Below are positions 27,498 to 37,240 of a stretch of DNA of 62,000 nt, piece by piece (the first letter of the stretch is position 1; each line of letters starts with the position of its first letter). A program made the translations under genes and the position numbers. The notes under the pieces were generated by a model. That model had not been told where the DNA came from and made no database searches. It was given only the letters and a program-made list of their open reading frames with translations. This DNA is from Mesostigma viride (taxonomy: Eukaryota > Streptophyta > Mesostigmatophyceae > Mesostigmatales > Mesostigmataceae), in contig RPFO01000104.1 of the NCBI GenBank assembly GCA_009746045.1, forward strand, positions 618,576 through 680,575, written 5' to 3'.

Positions 27498-27896
27498 TCA
27501 TCCTATGATGGCGACGATGAGCATCGTGCTCGCCGCGATGATCCTCATCGCCTTGGTCGCCTCCCGCTGGACCAACACCTCGTCGCTGCCCGGCTTTGTG
27601 ATGGAGTTGGGCCTGCCGTATATCAGGGTGTGGACGACGTCCAAGAATCTGTAGCTCTTGGGCTTGAGGATGGAGAGGATGGCGACCGCCACGAGGACGA
27701 TGGCCAACTTCGCGAAAAGAACGGGCTTGTACAGCAACGCCACGATCCTGGCCCCCCACCCTCGGTCACCTGCAATAAACCCAGCTTGTGCCGCGGCGTT
27801 GACTGGGTCCGAGGCTTGTTGCCGCAGTGGGTTGGCACCATCCGCCATTTGTCCCACATCCGTAAAGGGTATTTCGTAAGGGGTCACTCTGGCCAT
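27498..27896 (-). CDS. Two-span membrane protein (132 aa)
   Basis: ATG 27896 lies directly downstream of TATATATA on the minus strand. The first 45 residues are soluble with a Gly/Ala-rich helix. Hydrophobic segments lie at about residues 52-75 (IVALLYKPVLFAKLAIVLVAVAILSIL) and at the C-terminus (MRIIAASTMLIVAIIG). No family is recognised. Confidence 0.6.
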   Translation of the reverse strand: MARVTPYEIPFTDVGQMADGANPLRQQASDPVNAAAQAGFIAGDRGWGARIVALLYKPVLFAKLAIVLVAVAILSILKPKSYRFLDVVHTLIYGRPNSITKPGSDEVLVQREATKAMRIIAASTMLIVAIIG

Positions 27897-27920
27897 CCCG
27901 GCTATATATACTCGCGTAGA

Positions 27921-28179
27921 TTAGAATACGGACATCAGGATCACGGTGGCCAGTGACGGCCGTCCACTGCATCGCGGGCGTCACCACCATATCCTTCTTA
28001 TCCTCCGCGGGCCTCCCGAACCCCGCGAAGAAGAACGCGTCCTTCACGGACGGTTGCGACCCCTCGTTCGCCCGGCGACTCAGCATGTAGATGATCCCCA
28101 CGCTCAGGCCGAAGATCGCCACCTTGACAAAGTTCATGAACCGGAACAGGTCGTTGCGGAAGTTGCCAAAGTAGGTCAT
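27921..28179 (-). CDS. Membrane protein, probable frame break near 3' end
   Basis: ATG 28179 opens a protein with one N-terminal hydrophobic span (residues 18-34, VKVAIFGLSVGIIYMLS) and a soluble middle. The original frame runs on into antisense of the neighbour. The adjacent frame instead gives a hydrophobic ending (SLATVILMSVF) and a stop at 27921-27923, just before the next gene start. I therefore prefer that end; the shift lies near 27945-27960. Length is about 85 aa. Confidence 0.45.
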
Positions 28180-28206
28180 GATTCATACAGTATGCGCGAG
28201 TCTTTT

Positions 28207-28560
28207 TTACACCGTTATGGCCACCACCCACGCGGCGTACATCACGGCCGCGATAATGAGTACGTTGAGATACGCCATGAAGCTCTTCGAAAACAACACC
28301 CCGGTCTTCATCCACGTGTCAAAAAACGCCAAACCAACAGCAAGAAAGGCGGGAATGCTGCTAAACTTCAGCTGCTTAATACGATACTCGCGGTCAACGG
28401 ATTTGGCACGCGACTTTATCATAGAGGCGATCATGGGGAACGAGGCCACCATAATGCAAGTGGCCAGGTTGGTACGGAAGGCAAACGTCAGGTCACTGAG
28501 AAAGTCATTTGGGGTAGCAAACTTCTGAAGGGACGCAATGGCGTCGGCGGCGTACGACAT
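28207..28560 (-). CDS. Three-span membrane protein (117 aa)
   Basis: ATG 28560 (MSYAADAIAS) follows GTATAC on the minus strand. Hydrophobic spans lie near residues 31-50 (LATCIMVASFPMIASMI), 65-85 (FSSIPAFLAVGLAFFDTWM) and 97-117 (AYLNVLIIAAVMYAAWVVAI). The frame is open far upstream but that part is antisense to the lipase. This is the third gene of a minus-strand set of membrane proteins. Confidence 0.6.
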   Translation of the reverse strand: MSYAADAIASLQKFATPNDFLSDLTFAFRTNLATCIMVASFPMIASMIKSRAKSVDREYRIKQLKFSSIPAFLAVGLAFFDTWMKTGVLFSKSFMAYLNVLIIAAVMYAAWVVAITV

Positions 28561-28614
28561 GATAGTAGTATACAGTTTATCCGCGAAAAAAAAAATCGGA
28601 CCGATGGAAGGGGA

Positions 28615-29331
28615 ATGGACTCGGCTCTCCTGAAACTCATGCGCGACTACGCCTTCATGTCCATGGCCGTCTACATCCCGGGCGTGCGCCCCGAATCCTG
28701 GCACATGCTCGACTGGGAACACGGGGGCCGGGGCGCGCTCGTCACCATCCCCAGCAAAAAGAAACAAGTGGTCGTCATCCGAGGGTCCGACCCCACCTCC
28801 TTCGACAACTACCGCCGCAACTTCGACTGGTCGCTCGAGTACCACCCGCGAGCCGCGTGCAGGCTCCACGCAGGGTACGCCGCGGCCGCCGACCGCATGC
28901 TCGAAATCGTCCGCCCGCAGCTCCTGGACGGGTACGACCTTCACTTGACCGGCCACTCGATGGGCGGGGCGGTCGCCGTCTGCGCCGCCGCACTCATGAA
29001 GGGACAGGACGAGCGAGTCACCGTCGTGACCTTCGGACAGCCCCGCGTCACGGACCCCGCCGGAGCGAGCCGCGAGAGGAAGTTCAATTACTGGAGGGTC
29101 GAGGACGAGGACGACCCCGTCCCGCACTTCCCGAACCCGCTGACCTTCGCCCACTTCGGCAACGCGCTCGTGTTCCCCCGGGACCGCGCGCGATGGCTGG
29201 GCCTGTCGGCCCACCTGGTGTACGACAACCGACCCGCCCCAGCAGGGTACCTGGGCCGTCTGAACGCCGCCGTGGACGGAACGGCGCCCTTTCGTGTCGA
29301 GTGGGAGTCGGAGCGCGCCCAGGGGGAGTAA
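28615..29331 (+). CDS. Class 3 lipase-like alpha/beta hydrolase (238 aa)
   Basis: The nucleophile elbow GHSMGGAV (Ser115) and preceding YDLHLTG strand are those of the lipase class 3 family, together with VVVIRGSDPTSFDNYRRNFDW (the family's first conserved block), VVTFGQPRVTDP, a probable acid in DEDDPVPHFP and a C-terminal histidine region (AHFGN or SAHLVYDNR). These enzymes hydrolyse acylglycerols or phospholipids. The protein has no signal peptide, so it would act in the cytosol or from the particle, for example during entry or membrane remodelling (inference). ATG 28615 is the first good start; A9 lies 25 bp upstream. Confidence 0.88.
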   Translation: MDSALLKLMRDYAFMSMAVYIPGVRPESWHMLDWEHGGRGALVTIPSKKKQVVVIRGSDPTSFDNYRRNFDWSLEYHPRAACRLHAGYAAAADRMLEIVRPQLLDGYDLHLTGHSMGGAVAVCAAALMKGQDERVTVVTFGQPRVTDPAGASRERKFNYWRVEDEDDPVPHFPNPLTFAHFGNALVFPRDRARWLGLSAHLVYDNRPAPAGYLGRLNAAVDGTAPFRVEWESERAQGE

Positions 29332-29342
29332 TTTTTCGCCGG

Positions 29343-29350
29343 TATAAGTA
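29343..29350 (+). promoter_or_regulatory. TATA-like element before the 29370 gene
   Basis: TATAAGTA occurs 20 bp upstream of ATG 29370, just after the lipase stop, and resembles other TATA-type sites in the window. Confidence 0.3.
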
Positions 29351-29369
29351 GTGTGTACAGATCCCGCCC

Positions 29370-29705
29370 ATGTCGTCCGGCAAGAAGGGAGGATACGATT
29401 GGTTCGAGGACCTGGTCAACTCCCAACACGGCAGCAAGAACGTGAAGACGTCCAAATCGCTCGCCCCATCGACCGTCGTTCGTCACGTGGGCAGCTCGGA
29501 CGATGAGGAAGAGGAGTACGAAGATACGGGGTTCGAGGAGGAGAAGAAAGCCCCCGTGGGGCCAGCGCCTTCCAAGGAGAGAGAGGAGAAGAGGCAGGCG
29601 GACGACCGAGACGATAGCGTGAAGAGGTACGTCCGCACCACGTACCGCACGGATCCCTCCTCGGTGCGTCACCCGGGGCTAAAAGATGTTCTCGTGCGTA
29701 AGTAG
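29370..29705 (+). CDS. Charged hypothetical protein (111 aa)
   Basis: The protein starts MSSGKKGGYDWFEDLV, then becomes strongly acidic (DDEEEEYEDTGFEEE), then basic and Arg-rich with a KRYVRTTYR segment. It appears mostly disordered. It ends seven bases before the next gene on the same strand. No family is recognised. Confidence 0.55.
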   Translation: MSSGKKGGYDWFEDLVNSQHGSKNVKTSKSLAPSTVVRHVGSSDDEEEEYEDTGFEEEKKAPVGPAPSKEREEKRQADDRDDSVKRYVRTTYRTDPSSVRHPGLKDVLVRK

Positions 29706-29712
29706 CCCGGCC

Positions 29713-30535
29713 ATGAAGACGACGCGAGACCACAGCGGAGTGGCGGCGTTGCTCTCCTTCTTCCTGCCTCTGCTGACGCTGGTCACGAGGCTGTACAACT
29801 GGATCGTCCGCTCGAACCCCTTCCAATCGGTCCCTGTGATGACGAACGCGTTACCGTACAGAGAGCCTACGTGTCCGACCGCAACGACTGGTTCCACGTG
29901 GGACGCGAACTAGCCGGGTATTTAAACGACCACGGGGGCGTCATGACGGAGCTTCCCCCTCGCGACGTCCTTCGCGCGTGCGATTGCGAGCTGCTCGCCG
30001 ACGACATAGCCGAGCACAAGGTCAGTCTCGCGGTGGAGTTTTCCGTGGGAAAGGCGCACTACGCGGTGACGTACTCTCTCGACGGCCCCGTGACATTTCC
30101 CCCCTGTGGCTTACGAGGGTGGGAGACGAAGACCCCCTTCCGCGACTTGCGTTCCAGCGAGGCGCGCTTTCTTCGGTGGTGTTATCCGCAATCCTCACGG
30201 ACGACGAGGGGCGCGAGACGGACGTGACCACGGACGTGGTGGCGTGTCAAGGTCCCGACAAGGACTTCTACGAGTTCGCCGGGGTGCCCCAGTACGCCTG
30301 GTGCGTGATCAGGTACCTCGAGATCAAGCATCAGAACCGTCAAGCCCTGCGTCTGATAGGGAAGAGGCCGACGTGTGGCGTGGTCCACCCTCGCCTGGCG
30401 GTCTCCGAGGACGGGGAGGACTGCCTCGAGTACGTGTCGGATAGCTCTCCCGAGCCCAAGAGGTCGCTGCGACTCATATTCGGGGACGGGGACGCGGTGG
30501 AGTACACGAACGCGGACAAGAAAGTGATCGACTGA
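29713..30535 (+). CDS. Membrane-anchored hypothetical protein, two frame breaks
   Basis: ATG 29713 encodes a short basic lead and one hydrophobic span (VAALLSFFLPLLTLVTRLYNWIV). The frame shifts at CCC 29832-29834, continues with RNDWFHVGRELAGYLNDHGG and shifts again at C6 30099-30104. It then runs to 30535 with soluble mixed-charge sequence and an acidic end. Both shifts fit one missing C. Corrected length is about 274 aa, a type II membrane topology. No family is recognised. Confidence 0.5.
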
Positions 30536-30551
30536 GGACCGAGACGTGCGC

Positions 30552-30766
30552 ATGGCGGACGACGAAGCCGGACCGGGGTTCTCCTTCGACGAGGTCAACG
30601 ATGTCCAGGACCGCCACGTGTCCTATACGATGCCCTACCGCGTGCTGCGTGCCGCGCCTCTCCTGTCCTTGCTCGACAAATCCGGGCACTCCACGTGGCC
30701 AGAAAAGACGGACGTCTGTTGCTGGCACTGCTGCCACCCGTTCTCCAACGTTCCCGCCCCCCTACC
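30552..30766 (+). pseudogene. VLTF2-like late transcription factor, 5' part (split by Copia element)
   Basis: ATG 30552 opens 71 codons ending at the retrotransposon boundary. The last part carries CCWHCCHPF, the first half of the Cys-rich zinc motif of A1L/VLTF2-type factors. The second half (FCSFACAKAYNL) lies at 38638 and beyond in the same phase after the retrotransposon. The frame is uninterrupted up to the CTACC target site. VLTF2 activates late genes together with VLTF3, which is encoded at 2837-3952. Confidence 0.8.
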
Positions 30767-31383
30767 AGTTGTGAGGGTAAGAATGCCACGAATTCCGCCA
30801 TGGTTCTTGCAGGAAGTTGCCTTTATTAACAATCAGGAAACACAGACGTAAGTCACGTCACTTCCAAGACTGCACGCAGCACAGACGACAGGGTCGCAGT
30901 GCCAAGAGAACGTGCACGCAAGAACTAGCGTCCCGGTGTGACCAAGTCACTCATATAGCTTACTAGGGACGCGTCCAAGTATTCAGCTGCACTGTCACAG
31001 CTGAACTGTCAATCAATTGATTACACAGACTCTGGCACGCCTTTGGCGCGCAGATCTATCAATTGTCCATACGGCTAGTCCTGTGGACCTATCCGTACAC
31101 TAGTCAGCATCAATTGTCTCATAGGTCCTGGCGCGCTACAGTGCGCCTACCTATCAATTGACCATCAAGTCCTGTACAAGTCCTGTCAACGTCCTGCGGA
31201 CTATCAAAGTGACACTTGTACATCCTGTGTCCGTACGCGCCCACAGTGGCGCGCCGGGTACTGTCGGCACAGCCTAGGAAACGTCATAACTTTTACGTTC
31301 CTTAACCAAATGAGGCGTTCAAGGTGCCGTTGGAAAGAGCGTAACAATCTCTATCCATCTAACGTAAATCCTTTACGTTAACT
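30767..31383 (-). repeat. 3' LTR of the Copia element (617 bp)
   Basis: Matches 37976-38592 over its whole length. It ends AGTT/AACT. It contains repeated CAATTGA/TCAATTG motifs and CTATCAATTG, which may be part of its promoter/enhancer. Confidence 0.95.
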
Positions 31384-31404
31384 CCAATCCCTTCTTTTCT
31401 TTAG
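31384..31404 (-). other. Polypurine tract of the Copia element
   Basis: On the minus strand, AAAGAAAAGAAGGGATTGGAG directly precedes the 3' LTR, the expected site for plus-strand DNA priming. Confidence 0.7.
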
Positions 31405-32331
31405 GGTCACATCCCCTGCCAGGGACCCTTGAAGTAGCTTGAAATGTCCTTCACTCCAGCTTGAAGCTTGAACAGATGTCTTTAATGGCCAATGCCATTC
31501 CCCCAGCCCTTTCTTTTAAGGAACTGGAAAAGAAACAGATCTGCCACAGGGAAAACCATTTCATGAGAAATGGAGAAAACCTATGGAAGTGGCATTACAG
31601 AGTACCACCAGATATTAGAAGCACACAAAATTAAATACATACAGGTTAATTCTATGAGGTCTTCTCCAGGAATTAATCCCATCACCTCGGTAGAGCCTCC
31701 AGTACAATGACCTTCTGGCGGTGAGTTACATTAATCCCAGATACTAATCCCATAAAACCCAGTACATATTCAATATAAGTACAATAAATCCATGACAATT
31801 AAAATACCACTTGACAAAGTAAGGCGTATTACAATAGTTTGCCTGTCATTCTCTCAACAGGGGTCTATTGGCGCCCGTCTTACGGCGCCCGTCTACTTGC
31901 CAGATGGTAAACTGCCACAGCAAACAAATGACAAAATGAAACACATAGGCAACAATTAAATCCTGCCCTGGGGAACTAGGGAAGTCTGAACAGGCAAACA
32001 CCTGAACAGGCCAGCTTGTAGAAACATAATACCAGGGAATCGAACCCCGCCCTATAAACCCCAGAATAAAGGTTCCCAGACCATTGTGAGAAGTATGTAC
32101 AAATATACATTTCTTTTAAAATAGAATACATGGTCTGTAATGGACCTGTCAACCTTGTGTAGTCAACAGCATGAACCCCAGCCAAAACCTGGCTGTATCC
32201 TGATTAAAATCAGAGTGAGTGTACCATGGTCCATGAGCCTTAGTACAGACTAAAATACAGGTATTATGCCAGTCACAATGCTGACACTACCACACAATCT
32301 GCTCTCCAATGCCCTATAACCATGCACCAGC
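31405..32331 (-). other. Non-coding 3' internal region of the Copia element
   Basis: About 930 bp between the pol stop and the polypurine tract. It is AT-richer than pol and has no convincing reading frame above 70 codons. Confidence 0.6.
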
Positions 32332-35300
32332 TTAGACAGCTTGCTGAGATGGGTCCATCAGAGACTGAAGAACCTTGTATTGCACTGCTGCCTTCTGCAC
32401 TAGCTTGGTCAAAGCATCAGCAGGATTGTCAACCCCAGGGATATGCTCAATATTGGCCAAGGAGGACAACTCCTTAAGAAGGAGATAATCCAAGTCCCTA
32501 CTTCTGGCCATCTGCCTGTGCACAAACTGCACCATCCCCATGGAGTCTGTTTTTAGAAGAGTGGTAACCTGAAGTGGCCAAGGAGTGTTAGAAGTCATCT
32601 GATGAAGCAACTCCTTCAGATAAAGGCTTGTGTGAATGCCTTCACAAATAGCCCTGCATTCTGCCACATCACTGCTGACAGCCACCCGTTTGTGCAGGCG
32701 ACTAAACCAGCTCACCAAACTCCCCAGGCCTTCCTGTCTGAGCACAAAGAGCCCTGCAGCCCTGCCCCTGACCTTGGAGACCTGCCTGCTGTCCATTGAG
32801 CTATCCACATACAGCTCCATGCAAATGGGTTGTGATAAATCCACTGCAGACAACAGAATGCCAGATGAAGCCCTGACCTGATCAGCCACCTTGGCAGACC
32901 CTAGCTCCACCAGCATGTCATCAGGCAACCTGGCTATGACCATAAGGTCTGGCCTGGAAATGCCTGCCACCCAAGCAACCATGCCCCTCACCATGGGACA
33001 CAGTGCCTGTGTGATGGTTGGAGGAAGCTTGCTAATGAGGGTCTCTTGATAGTCATTGCCCCCCACCAGCAGCATACGCCACTCCCCTCCCTTCTTCACC
33101 AGTGTGGCCTCCATGCCCACAAACAGCAGAGGCTCATTCTCCACCTGCCATTGCTCCCTACCCAGAGGAAACTTGGACTTAATGATGGAGATCAGCTCCT
33201 TAAGCCACGACGTGGGAGCTATCAGATGTAGGTCATCCCCGTGCAGCGAAGCATACACTGGCAGGCCTTCCCATTGCCCCAGAAACAGACAGGGGTCTAC
33301 AGGAGAGACCTTCAAGTTGCAATGCTCCTTCAGGAAACGGTTGAGAGTCTCCCTCCAGATTATTGGACTTGACCTCAGGCCCTCCAGGCCCTTGAGGATT
33401 TTAAGGAACTCCGTGTGGATGTCCCTTTTCCATACAGCAGGCACCCTAACATAGAAAGGCGTCTTGCCCTCCCACTTTTCCTGTGCCACATCTGCATCAC
33501 CCTCCAGAAATGCCCTCTTGAAGTCTATCACCACTGAGCCATAGTCCAAGCCCTTGTTGAGAAGGCCTAGAAAGACACACAGCAGCAGCCTCCAAGTATC
33601 ATGCAGCATGCCAGGGGTATACAACTCCTCAGCAGTGCACTCACCAGTACCCTTGAACTCATTCAGCACTGGCCTGACATGTGGTACCTTGACCCCGTCC
33701 ACCTCCTTCATCTTGATGACAAACTTGAGCTTGAGTAGACGTCGTGCAGGAGGCAGGTCATTGACAGGTTCCACGCATTTCTTGGAGATCCAGTCCTCCC
33801 CAGATTTAATCAGACCCAGTGTGACCTGGGGACACATAATGGGAGAGGACATGAGCTTCACCAGGCCTTGGTAGTTGATAGGGCTGTGTCCAGCAAGTGA
33901 GTGAGGACCAATGCCCAAACTGCTTGGATGACTAGCAGCTGGCAGTATGAGGTCATCAACCAAGGGCTCCTGCCCCTGGCACACTTGCACACGCTTAACC
34001 GTCCTGGTTACTGCACGTGATAGGTGAGTGGTCCTGAAATTAATCAGTGGGACCTGACCAGCCCCTTCCTTAGTCAGGAGAGAGGACGTGATCACTACCC
34101 CATCCTGGCATAGGAAATTCTGCCCCAGAAGAGCAGGTCCTTGATAGCCCTCCAAGACACAAAAAGCAGTGTCCTGTCCAAGGATAGGAATGAATACCTC
34201 ACCCAGTACCTTCACGTGTACCCCGCCACTGAAGTCAGACACAAACTGATAGCTGGGTTCAGACATGCTGTACCCTGCTGCAGCCCTGGTCCCAATAATG
34301 GAGACCTGAGAATTAGTGTCTACCTCTAAGGCAGTGTCCAGCCCCAGATTGCCATGCCACCTGAGCTTGGCTACCTTGGGCTGCTTCTTGGCCCTTTGTA
34401 GAGCCCCAATCAATCCAGCCAAACTTGTCCCCCTGGGCTTGGTTAGTGCCTTGGGCTTGACAGTTGACTCCCCAGCTGTTGACCTTGCAGCCTGTTCAAC
34501 AAGTACCTCTGCAACCTGGCCAGGGCTGACAGATTCCCCTGCAACAGATGTGGTCGTTGCGTCAGTGATGTCACCTGGGACCTGAAAATCCTGCAGATCC
34601 TGTGAGCCTTGTGCCTGACTGCCCTCATTCATCAGGTTAGGCTTGACATATGACCAACTCAGCCGGTGTACATGCTTTGGTTCGTCCTCCATGCTGACCA
34701 AGCATGCGTGGCTAGCTTCATCAACCTGGGTAACCACCCCAGGACTCCAGCTACCACGTTTGCCATAAAGGCTAGGTTCCTTCCAAGCTAGGACCTTCTG
34801 ACCCACTTGTGGCTCCAGCATCTTCCAACCCCGGTCCTTCTCCCTCAGCTTGGCAAAGGTGACATGTGCAGCATGTTTCCAGCCCTCCAGCACATGTGGT
34901 GGGCACAGGCCATGATATAGACCCATTGGGCTGACAGCAACTCCATCATAGTAGAAGTTAACCCTGCTGTTCAGCTGCTGCTCCACGTTCCTCAGCCATG
35001 CACTCCTGACAAGTGCAGGTGCAGACAAGGGTACCCAGTCTTCAGAGATGATCAATTTCTTGACCTCCTGGATTGCCCTCTCGATAGCACCCTGCTGCCC
35101 ATGAGCCTCCCTAGGTGTAACCAGCAACTCAGGAAGGGTAGGATCACCCTTGAGATGCTGAAACTGCATGTCCACCTGGATCCTTGTGGTAGGAAACTTG
35201 GCTCTTACATTCTGCAGGGCAGCCAGCAAGTACCTGTTCTTCATAGAAGGTAAATGCTCCAGCACCTTGTATTTCGTGTACCTGTCCACGCACACCAACA

Positions 35301-35817
35301 GTTGCATGCCCCTGATGTGTTGGATATCACACTGCAGATCACCAATGCTCTGAGGTAGAGCTTTGGCATGTGATTTCCTGGGCTTGTTGGAGGACAACTG
35401 GCACTTACACCGTGAGGCAGCTTGCTGACACGCCTTAAGAAGGGGTGCCCTGCCCATACGGAAGGCAAAGTTGTTTGACAGAGAAGTGGCATGCCCAAAC
35501 ATGTTGTGGATTCGGGCACCCAACTCCTGGTACACAGAGGAAGCAGTCCCTGGCACAGTCAGGACTGTGCTGTCAGGTTGTCCAGCATCACCATGCTGAC
35601 TTCCATCCTGTTCTGACTCAGAGCCTGAGTCACCCTGCTCATGCCCAACACCTGGACCGCCAGCAGGGACCACATGCATACCACCAGAGGCCTTCACACC
35701 CCTCTGTGGTTGTACATTGGTTTCTCTCAAAATGAGAGGTCCACCCTCGTGCCCAGCACGAGGATGCATAGGGTCAGACATACTTACAGCTGCATCAGCT
35801 GTCAAGGACGTCTTCAT
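32332..35817 (-). CDS. Copia pol polyprotein (1,161 aa from first ATG)
   Basis: Domain order: pre-integrase Cys/His region (IHNMFGHA, then CQQAASRCKC, residues 103-139); integrase core with candidate D164, D216 and E246; a protease-like stretch (ALEVDTNSQVSIIG at 496-509 and LLGQNFL at 563-569); reverse transcriptase (VVIDFKRAFLEGD, D765; ASLHGDDLHLIA as the catalytic box); and RNase H (LYVDSSMD, AECRAICEG, IEHIPGVDNPADALTK). The RT/RNase H ending is typical of Ty1/Copia. The frame is open upstream to the gag stop at 35959, so pol is in the same frame as gag and separated by one UGA. No breaks occur in 3.5 kb. Confidence 0.9.
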   Translation of the reverse strand: MKTSLTADAAVSMSDPMHPRAGHEGGPLILRETNVQPQRGVKASGGMHVVPAGGPGVGHEQGDSGSESEQDGSQHGDAGQPDSTVLTVPGTASSVYQELGARIHNMFGHATSLSNNFAFRMGRAPLLKACQQAASRCKCQLSSNKPRKSHAKALPQSIGDLQCDIQHIRGMQLLVCVDRYTKYKVLEHLPSMKNRYLLAALQNVRAKFPTTRIQVDMQFQHLKGDPTLPELLVTPREAHGQQGAIERAIQEVKKLIISEDWVPLSAPALVRSAWLRNVEQQLNSRVNFYYDGVAVSPMGLYHGLCPPHVLEGWKHAAHVTFAKLREKDRGWKMLEPQVGQKVLAWKEPSLYGKRGSWSPGVVTQVDEASHACLVSMEDEPKHVHRLSWSYVKPNLMNEGSQAQGSQDLQDFQVPGDITDATTTSVAGESVSPGQVAEVLVEQAARSTAGESTVKPKALTKPRGTSLAGLIGALQRAKKQPKVAKLRWHGNLGLDTALEVDTNSQVSIIGTRAAAGYSMSEPSYQFVSDFSGGVHVKVLGEVFIPILGQDTAFCVLEGYQGPALLGQNFLCQDGVVITSSLLTKEGAGQVPLINFRTTHLSRAVTRTVKRVQVCQGQEPLVDDLILPAASHPSSLGIGPHSLAGHSPINYQGLVKLMSSPIMCPQVTLGLIKSGEDWISKKCVEPVNDLPPARRLLKLKFVIKMKEVDGVKVPHVRPVLNEFKGTGECTAEELYTPGMLHDTWRLLLCVFLGLLNKGLDYGSVVIDFKRAFLEGDADVAQEKWEGKTPFYVRVPAVWKRDIHTEFLKILKGLEGLRSSPIIWRETLNRFLKEHCNLKVSPVDPCLFLGQWEGLPVYASLHGDDLHLIAPTSWLKELISIIKSKFPLGREQWQVENEPLLFVGMEATLVKKGGEWRMLLVGGNDYQETLISKLPPTITQALCPMVRGMVAWVAGISRPDLMVIARLPDDMLVELGSAKVADQVRASSGILLSAVDLSQPICMELYVDSSMDSRQVSKVRGRAAGLFVLRQEGLGSLVSWFSRLHKRVAVSSDVAECRAICEGIHTSLYLKELLHQMTSNTPWPLQVTTLLKTDSMGMVQFVHRQMARSRDLDYLLLKELSSLANIEHIPGVDNPADALTKLVQKAAVQYKVLQSLMDPSQQAV

Positions 35818-35958
35818 AGGAACCTGTACCTCTCCAGGTGACCTGGGGCCACACTGAACCTGGAGATCACCCTCTTGTTGCCCAGATATAAAATCTGCAT
35901 TGGAGCACCTGGCCTCCCCCTTGGGTGAATTAAGGTGTGTAGGGGTTGCCTCAGACAG

Positions 35959-37072
35959 TCACTGCTCCTTGTTGTCTTCTTGCTGACTGCCCTTTGAAGG
36001 CTGGCCTGCCTGGGACTTGTTGTTGTTCTTCTTGTTGTTGTTGTTATTCTTGTTGCTGCCCTGGCCCTGGGACTTCTTGAAGCTGGGACACTCCTTCTTG
36101 ATGTGCCCCCACCCCTTGCACAGGTAGCATTGTATCTTGGACTTGCCCTGGCCACTGCCCCCATTGTCAGACGCGTTGCCCTGCTTGGGCTGACCACCCA
36201 CCCGCCTGAACACCGACTTGGAGTGTGACCTCCTGTCAGAATCAGGTGAATGATCTCCCTTGCGCTTGTGATGGTTGCCCCTACGCCCTCCTTGGCTTCG
36301 GTCAGCCTCAGACGTCTTGGAGCCACCCTGGGTACGCCCGCCTGCCTGGGTAGCCTTCACTGCTGGCACTCCACCCTCAAACAGCTCCTCTGCCTCGAGA
36401 GCTTGTTTAATGATGACCTTGTAGGCCTTCAGGGTAGAGTGTGGGGCACACATGACTTTAAGGAGCCACGTGTCGCCTTATCCAGCCCAGAAACCTTGAG
36501 CCAGTTGGTTAGGGCTATGTTATCAGCGACATTAAAGCCGTGAGCCCTGCCCTCCTCAACCATCTTACAATAGTTGAGAAAGTTCTGGATCAGGTCCCCC
36601 TTGACCTCCCACCCTTGGTATTTGTCCTGCCAATGGATCCCCACTTCTTCCTCTGATCCTCCAGCAGCTCCTTCAGCTCAGCCACGTACAGTGCCCAGGC
36701 CTTATTGGCCTTTTTGCACTCCCTGGTTAGGTCCTTAATCTGGTCAGTACACTTGCCAAAAGTGCTACTGCCTATCCAGATTTGATAGTAATTTGTACCA
36801 CCGTACAAGCTAGGGAACCCTTCCAATCCCTCCACAAACTCTTCAGCCTGCTTAGGCTTGGAGTCTGAGGTTACAGGCTGCAACTGATTGACAATTAAAA
36901 GACCCTGTGTGGTAAGATCAAAGCCATGAATAGCTTGTGCATTATTATTATTGTGAGGAAGGTTGGTAATCTCTCCGGTAAGCCCCACGTCATCTACGTG
37001 AGCGGTTCCACTACCAGCACCCCCATTATTATTCCCACTGGCTGGACCCTTGCTACGGCGTCCCTCAGCCAT
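35959..37072 (-). CDS. Copia gag with CCHC zinc knuckle, two frame breaks
   Basis: ATG 37072 (MAEGRRSKG) begins a nucleocapsid/capsid precursor. Pieces lie at 36590-37072, about 36460-36640 and 35959-36453 in shifting frames; one break coincides with the GGGG after AAGTGG near 36640, another near 36475. The last piece has the zinc knuckle CYLCKGWGHIKKEC (CX2CX4HX4C), followed by a poly-Asn/Lys stretch and the end DNKEQ-UGA. Corrected length is about 370 aa. Capsid-like helical text (YYQIWIGSSTFGKCTDQIK) precedes it. Confidence 0.8.
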
Positions 37073-37240
37073 CCTGCACTACCAGCTATTCAAAGAACAC
37101 CTTAACGAAGCAGCAGAAAATATGTACAAAATTTTTGTGTCGCCTCTGCCGCCTGCGCCGGTGTCGCTGCCGCCCCGCGAATTGCCGCCGAAATTCGACA
37201 AAAAAATGTCGACAAGTACTGCAGAAGAAAATTAGGCCGA

